A stretch of DNA of 64,000 nucleotides, taken from contig NZ_BEXF01000010.1 of the NCBI RefSeq assembly GCF_002897295.1, forward strand, positions 62,001 through 126,000. The letters run 5' to 3'. Shown piece after piece: positions 1-8,358 of the stretch. Origin of the DNA: Brevibacillus reuszeri. Its GTDB lineage: Bacteria; Bacillota; Bacilli; Brevibacillales; Brevibacillaceae. The notes under the pieces were generated by a model that worked only from the letters and a program-made list of their open reading frames with translations, searched no databases and was not told the DNA's origin. Numbering within the stretch: position 1 is the stretch's first letter; each line of letters begins with the position of its first letter. Position numbers and translations under genes: made by a program.

Positions 1-1144
1 TGCCTTCCTCTGGATCTATGCTGATAATGAGCAGATTCGGTGCCATTGCTTGCTGCCCTGGGTAGTCCAGCGAATTTTTAAACTCAATCACGATTTTCGT
101 TACTTTTTCTTTCATCCGCTTGCCTGTACGTATATAGAAGGGAACGCCTGACCAGAGTGGGTCGTCAATCCAAACCCGCAGAGCGACAAACGTATCCGTC
201 ATCGAAAGCGTCCCTACCCCAGGCTCGTCCCTGTACCCAACGACATTCTGCCCATGAATCTCCCCTGCGCGATACTGCCCGCGAACGACGCTCCTCAATA
301 CTTCCTCTTTTGTCATCGGGCGTAACGCTTCCATCACTTTTCGCTTTTCCTTGCGAATTTCCTTTGCATTCATGCGATTTGGCAAATGCATGGCGATCAT
401 CATAAGCAGCTGCAGCATGTGGTTTTGCACCATGTCTCGGAGTGCGCCGGCGTGGTCGTAATACCCGGCTCTTTCTTCTACACCGACCGTTTCGCTTGCA
501 ATGATTTGAACGTTAGCGATATATTGGTTGCTCCAGATTGCTTGAAAAATGGGGTTTGCAAATTCGAGTGCTTCCAGATTGCGGACCATAGGCTTTCCCA
601 AATAGTGATCGATTCGATAGATTTCTTCTTCTGTAAAGGACGCACTAAGCTTGTTATTCAAAGCCTCCGCTGATTGCAGATCATGCCCAAACGGTTTCTC
701 GATGATCAGTCTTTTCCAGCCTGCCGTATCTCCAAGCCCGCTCGCCTTTATATTCATGGCAATTATGTCGAATAGCTCTGGAGCTACAGACAAATAAAAT
801 AAGCGATTTTGCGGAAGACTCGCTTCCAGTTCGCGCGACACGACGAGATCATGTAATGCCTGATACGCTTCTTTTTTCGTCACGTCAACTGCTACGTAGC
901 GGATGGCAGACAAAAATGCCTGGCTTGTACTGGGTGGAATCTCCCTACTCTGTACCACCTCGCGGATAGATTGCTCTATGCTTTGCAAAAAATCAGCATC
1001 CGCATAGCTTCTTCTGCCTACCCCCACGATCGAATAAGAGGCCGGCAGCTTATGATCGACATACAGGTTGAACAGGGCCGGGAATATTTTTCGTTTTGCC
1101 AAGTCACCTGTTGCACCAAACAGCACAATCGTCATTGCTTCCAT
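1..1144 (-). CDS. zwf: Glucose-6-phosphate 1-dehydrogenase, partial (C-terminus off the window)
   Basis: Oxidises glucose 6-phosphate to 6-phosphogluconolactone with NADP+, the cytosolic entry to the oxidative pentose phosphate pathway. The gene runs off the left edge, so about 381 residues from the N-terminus are visible. Near the N-terminus lies the Rossmann motif FGATGDLAKRK, and further in the family signature RIDHYLGK with the catalytic His region, then the EKPFG segment. The ATG at 1144 follows the ribosome binding site AAAGGGAGAA. The reading frame is open to the edge without damage. The neighbouring 6-phosphogluconate genes, if any, lie outside the window. Confidence 0.95.
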   Translation of the reverse strand, partial: MEAMTIVLFGATGDLAKRKIFPALFNLYVDHKLPASYSIVGVGRRSYADADFLQSIEQSIREVVQSREIPPSTSQAFLSAIRYVAVDVTKKEAYQALHDLVVSRELEASLPQNRLFYLSVAPELFDIIAMNIKASGLGDTAGWKRLIIEKPFGHDLQSAEALNNKLSASFTEEEIYRIDHYLGKPMVRNLEALEFANPIFQAIWSNQYIANVQIIASETVGVEERAGYYDHAGALRDMVQNHMLQLLMMIAMHLPNRMNAKEIRKEKRKVMEALRPMTKEEVLRSVVRGQYRAGEIHGQNVVGYRDEPGVGTLSMTDTFVALRVWIDDPLWSGVPFYIRTGKRMKEKVTKIVIEFKNSLDYPGQQAMAPNLLIISIDPEEG

Positions 1145-1337
1145 CGATGTTCTCCCTTTTCCTTCTTGGCATAGCTTTCTTCGCAGCTCGATCTATACAT
1201 CGTTATTATTAGAGAAAATAAGCCTATTATCAAGCAGGTCATTTACATGTTTTTCATACGCTCTTTGCGCATGGGACGTCTGGGGCGAATCATATACATA
1301 GATACTAATCCCATTCTTTTTTACCAAGGAGGTATCC

Positions 1338-1478
1338 ATGAAATTGAATTTGAGATTACGCCCTCCAGAACACAGCCGCTATGGTGTCAGCACGGCGACA
1401 ACTATTTCTGAAGTGATGGATTGTCTTGCTCACAAGGAATTGTTTCTGGAAAAATGGTTGTTCCGAATGCGAAGATAG
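1338..1478 (+). CDS. Small ORF of 46 codons, unknown function
   Basis: An ATG at 1338 sits 5 nt behind a near-perfect Shine-Dalgarno sequence (AAGGAGGTATCC), and the frame stays open for 46 codons to a TAG at 1476-1478. The peptide starts MKLNLRLRPPEHSRYG and ends in a basic, aromatic-rich tail (EKWLFRMRR). No signal peptide, membrane segment or known domain is visible. It ends 29 nt before the saccharopine-dehydrogenase-like gene, whose own ribosome binding site GGGAGGAGG lies in the gap, so the two could be cotranscribed. It may be a real small protein or a translated leader. I do not recognise the family. Confidence 0.5.
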   Translation: MKLNLRLRPPEHSRYGVSTATTISEVMDCLAHKELFLEKWLFRMRR

Positions 1479-1507
1479 TCGATTTGCCCATCAGGGAGGA
1501 GGACTCT

Positions 1508-2710
1508 ATGAGAGTCGCAATCGTAGGCGTTGGTGGAGTCGGACAAGTAAGCGCATGTGAACTGATCAAATCTCGTTATGTAACGAAGCTGGTATTAGCT
1601 GATATTTCGATCGGTCCTGCGGAGGAGCTAGCTGCAGAGCTGCGCAGGGAAACAGATGTGGAGATTCAGGTAAAACGGGTGGATGCCCGCGATGTATCTA
1701 GCGTGCAGGCCATACTCGGCGACATTGATTTGCTGCTTCATATCGGGCTGCCAGAAAACAATTTTGATGTGATGAAGGCTTGCTTGAATACAAAAACACA
1801 TTATATTGACACCGCCTCATCCGGTCCACAATGGCTGCGAAAACAGCTTTCCTGGAATGATCAGTTCCGCGCTGCCGGAATTCTCGGGATCATGGGGCTT
1901 GGATGCGATCCAGGTTTTTCCAACATTGCCGCCCGCTACGCTGTTGACCAGCTGGACGAGGTGGATGCCATTCTGATTCGGGACGGCGACAATTCGGTTG
2001 TGGATTACGACGGCTTTTGCTCCTATTTCAGTCCGCAGACGGCAATCCAGGAGTGTCTGGCCAAACCGAACTATTGGACAGCTGACCAAGGAGAGCAATA
2101 TTTTCCATCCCCTTTCGCCAATAAGGAAGAGTTTGAGTTCCCAGAGCCGATTGGCTGGCTGGACTGCTATAACGTAGAGCACGAAGAGGCTACGACATTA
2201 GGGGAAACGATTGGCCGTGCCAAAGGCTGCAAATATGTCGATTTCAAATACGCGCTGCATCCCGACTTTGTAAACACATTAAAAGTGCTGCGCTATTTGG
2301 GGTTGGACAGTGACGAGGAGATTGAGGTCAAAGGCGTGCGTGTATCCCCTCGTGATGTTGTCGTGACGTCGATGCCAAAGCCGGTTGATCTCGCCGGAAA
2401 AATTCACGGATACTCCAGCGTCGGCGCACTCGTCAAGGGCAGAAAGGATAACAAGCGAAAAGAAGTTTACGTCTACACGATCGCGAATCATGACGAGGTT
2501 TTTTATAAAACCGAATTCCAGGCGACGATCTGGCAAACAGGAATCCCACCTGTTGTTGCTGTGGACATGATTGCGGAGGGGCTTTTGACCACTACGGGCT
2601 GCATCCCTCCTGAGCTGATTGATCCCATCCCCTTTTTGGATAGACTCAAAGCTCGGGGTATGGCGTGGGATGTCATTGAAAAAACCTCGCCGCTATTGCA
2701 AATCAAGTAG
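1508..2710 (+). CDS. Saccharopine dehydrogenase family oxidoreductase
   Basis: A 400-residue NAD(P)-dependent oxidoreductase of the saccharopine dehydrogenase / Lys9 family. These enzymes form or split secondary amines made from an amino acid and a keto acid or aldehyde. The N-terminal Rossmann fold has the glycine motif GVGGVGQVSA within the first 20 residues. A conserved stretch, GLGCDPGFSNIAARYA, appears near residue 125, and the saccharopine C-terminal domain follows. An upstream in-frame ATG at 1421 exists, but the ATG at 1508 is preferred because GGGAGGAGG precedes it and the Rossmann fold begins directly after it. The true substrate cannot be told from sequence; saccharopine, lysine or a carboxyspermidine-type compound are all possible. 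Confidence 0.8.
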   Translation: MRVAIVGVGGVGQVSACELIKSRYVTKLVLADISIGPAEELAAELRRETDVEIQVKRVDARDVSSVQAILGDIDLLLHIGLPENNFDVMKACLNTKTHYIDTASSGPQWLRKQLSWNDQFRAAGILGIMGLGCDPGFSNIAARYAVDQLDEVDAILIRDGDNSVVDYDGFCSYFSPQTAIQECLAKPNYWTADQGEQYFPSPFANKEEFEFPEPIGWLDCYNVEHEEATTLGETIGRAKGCKYVDFKYALHPDFVNTLKVLRYLGLDSDEEIEVKGVRVSPRDVVVTSMPKPVDLAGKIHGYSSVGALVKGRKDNKRKEVYVYTIANHDEVFYKTEFQATIWQTGIPPVVAVDMIAEGLLTTTGCIPPELIDPIPFLDRLKARGMAWDVIEKTSPLLQIK

Positions 2711-2735
2711 ATCGTAAGTTGAGTATAGAAAGAAG

Positions 2736-2767
2736 AACCGTTCACGCCGTACATGGCATGGACGGTT
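2736..2767. terminator. Bidirectional rho-independent terminator
   Basis: An 11-bp stem with one mismatch around the loop GTACAT is followed on the plus strand by TTTTT and a T-rich tract. It lies between the convergent saccharopine-like gene (plus) and kynB-like gene (minus). The minus-strand exit is also T-rich, so it could serve both. Confidence 0.75.
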
Positions 2768-2803
2768 TTTCGCTTTTTCTTTCTGAAATGCAGGACAACT
2801 GGT

Positions 2804-3421
2804 TCAGCCACGAAGAACTGCTCGTACCGGACTGCCGTCTGCTTCTTCAATTTGCAGCGGGAGAGCGATCAGCTCATAAATGCCTGGCTCTACATCCCCC
2901 AGCCACAAGCCTTCTAAAATATGAATATCGTTCTGGTGTAATCCATGGTGGGCAGGCAATTCTTTGCTATCGAGCGGATCTACCGAAGGAACATCTACGC
3001 CAATCAACCGAATCCCTTTTTCAGCGAGAAAGGGAGCAAGATCCGGTCGTAGATAGCAAATCGATTCTGGAAACTGGTCGGGGTCACTCCAGGAGGACGT
3101 GCGCAACAACAGACGTGTAATGCCTGTCAGATCAATATTGGCCAAATCATCTGCACCGATGCTCGTCCTGCCTGCTACGTCAACGAGTTTCGCTTGCCCT
3201 ACGTATAAGTTCAGGTCGAGATCCGTTATTTTTCTGCCTTCGTCGTCGAAATGAAACGGGGCATCTACGTGAGTTCCCGTGTGGATGCTCATCGTCAGCT
3301 TGCCTACATTCACAGAGCCACTATCAGATTTCGGCCAGCTTACTTCATATTGAAATGGTGTATCGCCTGGCCAGGTTGGCATTCCTCGTTTCAGTGGGCG
3401 TGAAATATCGTAAAGTTTCAT
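2804..3421 (-). CDS. kynB: Cyclase family protein, KynB-type arylformamidase
   Basis: A 205-residue member of the cyclase/KynB family. These metal-dependent hydrolases open N-formylkynurenine to kynurenine and formate in tryptophan breakdown. The hallmark metal-binding motif HTGTHVDAPFHF lies near residues 47-58, preceded by the typical opening YDISRPLKRGMPTWPGD and followed by a conserved HHG-containing region (PAHHGLHQND). Length matches bacterial KynB. No kynurenine-pathway partners (tryptophan dioxygenase, kynureninase) are adjacent, so the substrate could differ. The gene is alone on the minus strand, with terminator 2736-2767 behind it. Confidence 0.75.
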   Translation of the reverse strand: MKLYDISRPLKRGMPTWPGDTPFQYEVSWPKSDSGSVNVGKLTMSIHTGTHVDAPFHFDDEGRKITDLDLNLYVGQAKLVDVAGRTSIGADDLANIDLTGITRLLLRTSSWSDPDQFPESICYLRPDLAPFLAEKGIRLIGVDVPSVDPLDSKELPAHHGLHQNDIHILEGLWLGDVEPGIYELIALPLQIEEADGSPVRAVLRG

Positions 3422-3592
3422 ACGTCCTCCTCTTTATTTCGTCCAGAATCTTTCATTTAAATATTTCCAGATTATAGAATACTGAGAGGCCTGTCAATAT
3501 TCCCTAAATGAAAATGATAGGAGAAGGATTTTTCTACAAGCATCTCTAATGATCTAAGTAAGACATTGAACCTCAGATAGGAGCGAGCCTAA

Positions 3593-4801
3593 TTGCGCGT
3601 CATCACTTTATGTGGATCAACCCGATTCAAGAAACAATTTCGTGAAATGGAAGCGACTCTCACCTTGCAAGGAAACATCGTGATTAGCGTAGGGTTCTTC
3701 GAGCAAAGCGAGGGCATCGCTGTTACCTCCGAGCAGGAAGCACTGTTTGAAAAAATTCATGCGAAAAAAATTGAAATGGCCGATGAGATTGTGGTCATTG
3801 ACGTTGGTGAGTATATCGGGAGCAGTACCTCGAAAGAAATCGCGTACGCGAAGCAGCTGGGGAAACCCATTCGTTATTACTCTATGTTAACCTCCACAGT
3901 CCCTTCCAGTCAGGGTGTGCAGTCCAGTGAAAAACAAGAAATCACTCGGCTGCATGAGCATATTCTCTATCTGCCTGCCAATCATGATACAGATCGCCCG
4001 ATTCTAGCCGCCATATCTGGCACGGACCGCACGCTTATTATGGACGCTGGAAACTCCCCTGCTCATGCCTCCCTTTTTCTTAAAGGGTTGTCAGCCTATG
4101 AGCTTCCACGTACAAGTATGGTGGTGCTGACACATTGGCACTGGGATCATATTTTCGGATTGAGCTATATGAATCTGCCTTCCATCGCACATGTACAAAC
4201 AAAATACGAGATGGAAAAGCTCGCTGAATTCGCTTGGACCGACGAGGCCCTTGATCAGCGCGTAGAGGAAGGGATAGAGATTTCCTTTTGCGCGGAAATG
4301 ATCAAAAAGGAGCTGCCCGGACTTCTCCGCAGTGAGATATCCATTGTGTCTCCTACCGTTGTTTTTGAGGAGCGACTGGAAATCGATTTGGGGCAGGTCA
4401 CCTGCATTTTGCAGCACGTAGGTGGAGACCACGCGCAAGACTCGATTGTTTTGTATGTCAAAGAGGCAAAAACGCTTTTCCTCGGTGATTGCTTGGCACC
4501 CGATATTTACGCTTGTGAATGGAGCTATACCCCTACCTCATTTTTAGAGCTGATGGACAAAATTGAAGCATTTGATGCCGATACCTATGTAGAATCCCAC
4601 GGAGCTCCCATGCCGAAAAGCCAGTTCCAACAGGAAATGACCGAGATGAAACAAATGGCTCATGCCGTCATGCTGCATTGTGGTGACAAAGGTGCGATTC
4701 AAGCTGAATTAGCTGACACCTACACTCGAGCTTGGACACAGTCTGATGATCAGCTTCTGGGTTATTTCGTGAACGGATACAGGAAGCAAGGGCAAAAGTA
4801 G
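3593..4801 (+). CDS. Fusion: nucleoside 2-deoxyribosyltransferase-like domain + metallo-beta-lactamase hydrolase
   Basis: A 402-residue two-domain protein. Residues 1-100 look like the nucleoside 2-deoxyribosyltransferase superfamily: a CGSTRF opening, then a segment with SSTSKEIAYAKQLGKPI that carries the conserved Glu and the GKPI strand. Residues 118-402 are a complete metallo-beta-lactamase fold with HWHWDH near residue 184, then HVGGDH, FLGDC and ESHGAP, which supply all metal ligands. The start is TTG at 3593 behind GATAGGAGCG. Each half is usually a separate gene, and the frame through the junction (about residues 100-120) is clean. An in-genome fusion or a read error joining two genes are the alternatives. 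Function is unknown; nucleotide-sugar or damaged-nucleotide hydrolysis is only a guess. Confidence 0.75.
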   Translation: MRVITLCGSTRFKKQFREMEATLTLQGNIVISVGFFEQSEGIAVTSEQEALFEKIHAKKIEMADEIVVIDVGEYIGSSTSKEIAYAKQLGKPIRYYSMLTSTVPSSQGVQSSEKQEITRLHEHILYLPANHDTDRPILAAISGTDRTLIMDAGNSPAHASLFLKGLSAYELPRTSMVVLTHWHWDHIFGLSYMNLPSIAHVQTKYEMEKLAEFAWTDEALDQRVEEGIEISFCAEMIKKELPGLLRSEISIVSPTVVFEERLEIDLGQVTCILQHVGGDHAQDSIVLYVKEAKTLFLGDCLAPDIYACEWSYTPTSFLELMDKIEAFDADTYVESHGAPMPKSQFQQEMTEMKQMAHAVMLHCGDKGAIQAELADTYTRAWTQSDDQLLGYFVNGYRKQGQK

Positions 4802-4934
4802 CTTTCTTAATGGCGCAAGAAAATCTTGTAATATGAGATATCGAAGCATTCTATTATTCCGAGGGTGTGCAATTACACGTCTAAACGATCCTCGGCAAAA
4901 TGCTCAGACTGGCTGGTGTGCAGCAAATATTATA

Positions 4935-4964
4935 ATCAGGCCATCCGCTAAAGGATGGCCTGAT
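4935..4964. terminator. Terminator hairpin between convergent genes
   Basis: A perfect 12-bp stem (ATCAGGCCATCC with its complement) around a 6-nt loop GCTAAA. On the plus strand a T-run follows about 10 nt later, and the hairpin also lies directly behind the minus-strand marR gene. It is probably bidirectional. Confidence 0.7.
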
Positions 4965-4976
4965 ATGTGTCATTTT

Positions 4977-5441
4977 TTATTTTTTTAGCTTCAAGGTCTC
5001 GTTCAGGAGAATATCCCGGCTCCTTTCAAAAAAGTCAAAGAGGAACTTGATTTGTTCGTTATCATACTGCTCAAGCATCTCTTTCATCGAATGTCCGAAC
5101 GATTGCAAATGCGACATGATTTCGCTCTCTGCCTTTTTCGTGTGGACGCGGACCATCACTTTTCTGCGATCTTCCTGATCCTTTTCACGGAACACATAAC
5201 CCGCTTTTTCTAGGCGGTCAATAACTCCCGTAACCGTTCCTGTCGTCAGCCCCGTCAAATCCGAAAGTTTCCCCGCTGTTATCGGCTGATTCCGCAATAT
5301 AATGTCCAAGCATTTATGGTCCGTCGAGTTTAATCCGAGCTTTTCGGCCACAGCTTGGTGAAACAAAATAGTATCCGTACTAAAATGCCGCAACTGTTCA
5401 TTGAAGATATGGAGCAGATTTTCCCTTTCGTTTGTTGACAC
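4977..5441 (-). CDS. MarR family transcriptional regulator
   Basis: A 154-residue winged-helix DNA-binding repressor of the MarR family. The recognition helix region TAGKLSDLTGLTTGTVTGV is followed by the wing with the family signature DQEDRRKVMV, and helices for dimerisation occupy both ends. It is divergent from the DUF2269-like membrane gene at 5561, and two palindromes lie in the 119-bp gap, so autorepression and control of the neighbour are likely. The ligand is not predictable. Confidence 0.88.
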   Translation of the reverse strand: MSTNERENLLHIFNEQLRHFSTDTILFHQAVAEKLGLNSTDHKCLDIILRNQPITAGKLSDLTGLTTGTVTGVIDRLEKAGYVFREKDQEDRRKVMVRVHTKKAESEIMSHLQSFGHSMKEMLEQYDNEQIKFLFDFFERSRDILLNETLKLKK

Positions 5442-5468
5442 AAGAGAATCCCCCTGTTTATAATTATC

Positions 5469-5505
5469 TTATCTCGCGAGATAAATTTCTTATTTCAGGA
5501 GATAA
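5469..5505. promoter_or_regulatory. Two MarR-type operator palindromes
   Basis: The first site, TTATCTCGCGAGATAA at 5469-5484, is a perfect 16-bp palindrome. The second, TTATTTCAGGAGATAA at 5490-5505, keeps both outer half-sites with changes in the centre. The centres are 21 bp apart, two helical turns, so two dimers would bind the same DNA face. They lie between the divergent marR and membrane-protein genes. That MarR binds them is inferred from position and symmetry. Confidence 0.75.
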
Positions 5506-5560
5506 GTTACATGGACCCATTATATCATTTTTCGGCTGACCGAAAAAAGGAGTGTAAGGA

Positions 5561-6091
5561 ATGTCCAGAAAATTAACGCAAAATCAAAAAAGCTGGTGGC
5601 TCATTTCCCATTTGCTGTTTACTGCGATGTGGATCGGAGGAGGCTTTACTCAGATTGTAATGATTGTTCTGATTCACCTGACGTCGAACGGAGAGTTCCT
5701 GTACGCGGCTCATTCTTTCATGCATATTTTTGACTTGGCTCTCATTATTCCAGGCGCATTGGGAGTTGTTATTACGGGGATTGTCCTGTCAGTGCGGACA
5801 CATTGGGGGTTAACGAAATATTATTGGATTATTTCTAAAGAAGTGATCGCGTTGATACTTATCGCCTCAGGAGGTGTACTGAACATTTGGGTTCAGGATG
5901 CAATTACTATTACGTTAACTGAACGTCTGAATGCTCTTAACAACACTGCTTATTTGCATGACCGGCTTATGCTTTTACTTTTCGGTGCAGGCCAATTAAT
6001 TTTATTGGTAACCGTAGTGTTGATATCGGTCAAAAAACCTTGGGGCAAGCGAAAAAGCAATCGCTTACCGAGGCTGGGAGCCAATGAATGA
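5561..6091 (+). CDS. Predicted integral membrane protein, DUF2269-like
   Basis: A 176-residue protein with four clear hydrophobic segments, at about residues 12-37, 50-75, 90-110 and 133-155, and a basic C-terminal tail. The pattern and the opening (SHLLFTAMWIGGG) resemble DUF2269 / predicted integral membrane proteins. No catalytic motif is visible. The start follows AAGGAGTGTAAGG. It is divergent from marR, shares its operator region, and is probably its main target. Transport, detergent resistance or signalling roles cannot be told apart. Confidence 0.65.
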   Translation: MSRKLTQNQKSWWLISHLLFTAMWIGGGFTQIVMIVLIHLTSNGEFLYAAHSFMHIFDLALIIPGALGVVITGIVLSVRTHWGLTKYYWIISKEVIALILIASGGVLNIWVQDAITITLTERLNALNNTAYLHDRLMLLLFGAGQLILLVTVVLISVKKPWGKRKSNRLPRLGANE

Positions 6092-6134
6092 TCAAGTCTT
6101 TTAGTGGTCTTGGGTATGTCAGTAGTGCTGTAGA

Positions 6135-6171
6135 AGACCGGAACTCCTATTAACATTAGGTGCTCCGGTCT
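6135..6171 (+). terminator. Rho-independent terminator after the DUF2269-like gene
   Basis: The stem AGACCGGA...TCCGGTCT has a partly paired upper part and is followed by AATTCTTTATTTT. It lies 44 nt past the stop codon. Confidence 0.6.
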
Positions 6172-6229
6172 AATTCTTTATTTTCGTTGAACAGTTGGTT
6201 ATTCCCACGAAAACAAAAAAGACGACCCC

Positions 6230-6251
6230 CTCCAATCATGAATCACTGGAG
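6230..6251 (-). terminator. Weak terminator candidate after the MFS gene
   Basis: Minus-strand stem CTCCAG...TTGGAG, then GGGGTCGTC and a run of six T. The stem is short (6 bp) and the T-run is offset, so efficiency is doubtful. Confidence 0.35.
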
Positions 6252-6298
6252 AGATCGCTTCCTTCTTTGTGTGGCGATTAACCAGCCACCAGGCTTTA

Positions 6299-7585
6299 TT
6301 AGTCCAATTCTACATCTTTTGTCTCTGGCACCATTGTCAGCATAACCAAGAGACCAATTGGGTAGACGAGGAATACCAACGACATCGCTCCCATGATGTT
6401 TCCACCAACACTCAGCATCCCGATGATGGCTGGTCCAAAGCCTGCCAGACCGCGGCCTGTACCAAAAATAAAGTTTTCTGCTGTGGAACGTGCCTCTGCC
6501 GGGTAGTTTTCCGCAAGCACTGCTCCAAAGCCGCCCATCATTCCGTTTACAAAGAACCCTAAGAGGGCGCTCCCCCACAGCAGTACCGATTCATCGGTAA
6601 AAACAAAGAAGTACAGCACACATGCGATTGTTCCCCCGATGTAGTAAATCGAAAACGTCTTTTTGCGACCAATTTTATCAGCGAGAATACCGAACACCAT
6701 AATTCCGATCAGCATACCGATCGTGGAAATCAGCATCCAGCCACTTGCTTTAGCCAAGGTGTATCCGTATTTTTGCGCGAGCACGGTAGGCATCCATGAA
6801 AAGATACCATAGTAACCGAAGTTTTGAATAAAGGACATGATGATGAGTCCGATTGTAGCAATGGTTAGCTTTTTGGTTGCAAACAGTTTACGTAGAGGGA
6901 ACGTAGTCATTTGCTTCAGAGCTTTTTCCTCATCAGCCGTAAGCGTTCCTTCTGCCGCCTTTTTCTGTAAATGCTTTTTGTATTCGTTTTTGCTTTTCCA
7001 GATTTCTGGCTCCTTTAGACCAAAGCGTGCATAAGCGGCAAGCAGTGCAGGCAATAGTCCAAACAGAAAGACTGCGCGCCATCCAAAAGTCGGAACAATG
7101 ATAGCTGGCAATACCGAGGCAGCGAGTACACCAAGCTGCCATCCGAGTGCTACACCCGAAGTCGCTTTGGCCCGTTGCTTTTTAGACCATGTCTCTGTTA
7201 CTACCGCCATCCCGATTCCAAATTCTCCACCGACGCCGAGACCGACCAAAAAGCGAAGAATCATCAGATGCGAATAGTCGGTTGCGAAGTAAGTTAATGC
7301 TGTAGCAATGGAAAAAAGTAAAATCGTTAACGTAAAAATGCGAATGCGTCCGTAAATATCCGCGAGAAAGCCAAATAAATAAGAACCAATCAAAATACCT
7401 ATCGTCGTTACAAGAGTAAGATTTCCTGCTTGGACAGGAGATAAACCGAATTCATCGATAATAAAAACGAGTACAAAAGCCAATAAAAGCATGTCCAAGC
7501 CTTCTGCTGCATACCCCAGTATGGACCCGACAAGTGTTTTGATCTGTGTTGATTTTGTTTCTTCTACATGATTCGCTTTTTGCAC
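6299..7585 (-). CDS. MFS transporter, AAHS / sugar-acid type
   Basis: A 428-residue twelve-helix major facilitator symporter of the plasma membrane. The loop 2-3 signature appears as FLADIYGRIR near residue 73, and its repeat in the second half as ILADKIGRKK. A long charged loop (ending in FATKK) separates the two six-helix halves. The first helix region GYAAEGLDMLLLAFV resembles aromatic-acid and sialic-acid type carriers. The start is GTG at 7585 with GAGAGGAGT upstream. There is no catabolic partner gene beside it, so the substrate is open. It follows the pyr operon but is separated from it by a strong terminator. Confidence 0.85.
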   Translation of the reverse strand: MQKANHVEETKSTQIKTLVGSILGYAAEGLDMLLLAFVLVFIIDEFGLSPVQAGNLTLVTTIGILIGSYLFGFLADIYGRIRIFTLTILLFSIATALTYFATDYSHLMILRFLVGLGVGGEFGIGMAVVTETWSKKQRAKATSGVALGWQLGVLAASVLPAIIVPTFGWRAVFLFGLLPALLAAYARFGLKEPEIWKSKNEYKKHLQKKAAEGTLTADEEKALKQMTTFPLRKLFATKKLTIATIGLIIMSFIQNFGYYGIFSWMPTVLAQKYGYTLAKASGWMLISTIGMLIGIMVFGILADKIGRKKTFSIYYIGGTIACVLYFFVFTDESVLLWGSALLGFFVNGMMGGFGAVLAENYPAEARSTAENFIFGTGRGLAGFGPAIIGMLSVGGNIMGAMSLVFLVYPIGLLVMLTMVPETKDVELD

Positions 7586-7640
7586 AAAAGTACTCCTCTC
7601 GCTGTCTGAAAATCAGTTGAGATTCTATCTTCCCAAAAAA

Positions 7641-7673
7641 GAGTGGAGACGATTTTTGTATCGTATCCACCTC
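7641..7673 (-). terminator. Strong terminator at the end of the pyr operon
   Basis: A minus-strand stem of about 13 bp (GAGGTGGATACGAT with ATCGTCTCCACTC, one bulge) is followed by six T. It lies just behind pyrE and marks the operon end. Confidence 0.88.
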
Positions 7674-7696
7674 ATTGGAGCCTGCCTATTTCGTTT

Positions 7697-8332
7697 TTAT
7701 TCAAAAAAGGTACGTGGGGATTTACGCCATTCTCCCAAAATTTTCTCCTGCTCGGAAGTGATGACACCTTGCTCGGATGCCGCCTCCAGCAGCGCTGTAT
7801 AGTTGGAGATGGTTGTGCAAGGTACACCCGCTTCGGCAAACAAAGCTTCTGCGTCTGGGAATTGATAGCTGAAGATCGCTACGACTCCAAGAACTTCCCC
7901 GCCCTCTGCTTGAACAGCTTGAGCTGCTTTAAGCGAGCTGCCTCCAGTAGAAATCAGATCTTCGATGACCACTACTTTTTGACCAGCAGTCAAAGCACCC
8001 TCAATCTGATTTTGACGACCGTGACCTTTTGCCTTGTCACGCACATAAATCATCGGTAGATCAAGCAGCTCGGCTACCCATGCAGCATGTGGGATACCAG
8101 CTGTCGCAGTACCCGCTACTACCTCTGCTTGTGGATAGCGCTCACGAATCAGCTCTGCAAATGCACGAGCGATTTCGCGACGAACCTGTGGGTGAGACAT
8201 GGTGATTCGATTATCGCAATAAATAGGAGATTTAATTCCAGATGTCCATGTAAAAGGCTGATCTGGTCGCAGGTGAACAGCACCGATCGAAAGCAAGCTG
8301 CCCGCGATGCTTTTCGCAATCGTATTCGTCAT
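7697..8332 (-). CDS. pyrE: Orotate phosphoribosyltransferase
   Basis: Joins orotate to PRPP to give OMP, the fifth step of de novo UMP synthesis. It has 211 residues. The PRPP-binding motif appears as VVVIEDLISTGGSSL near residue 120, and the flexible catalytic loop region as VRDKAKGHG. An earlier in-frame ATG at 8359 overlaps the pyrF stop, but the ATG at 8332 follows GGAGGGAAG and gives the usual N-terminus (MTNTIAKSI), so it is preferred. It is the last gene of the pyr operon. Confidence 0.94.
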   Translation of the reverse strand: MTNTIAKSIAGSLLSIGAVHLRPDQPFTWTSGIKSPIYCDNRITMSHPQVRREIARAFAELIRERYPQAEVVAGTATAGIPHAAWVAELLDLPMIYVRDKAKGHGRQNQIEGALTAGQKVVVIEDLISTGGSSLKAAQAVQAEGGEVLGVVAIFSYQFPDAEALFAEAGVPCTTISNYTALLEAASEQGVITSEQEKILGEWRKSPRTFFE

Positions 8333-8358
8333 TTTGATTCTTCCCTCCAGGTAATTCA

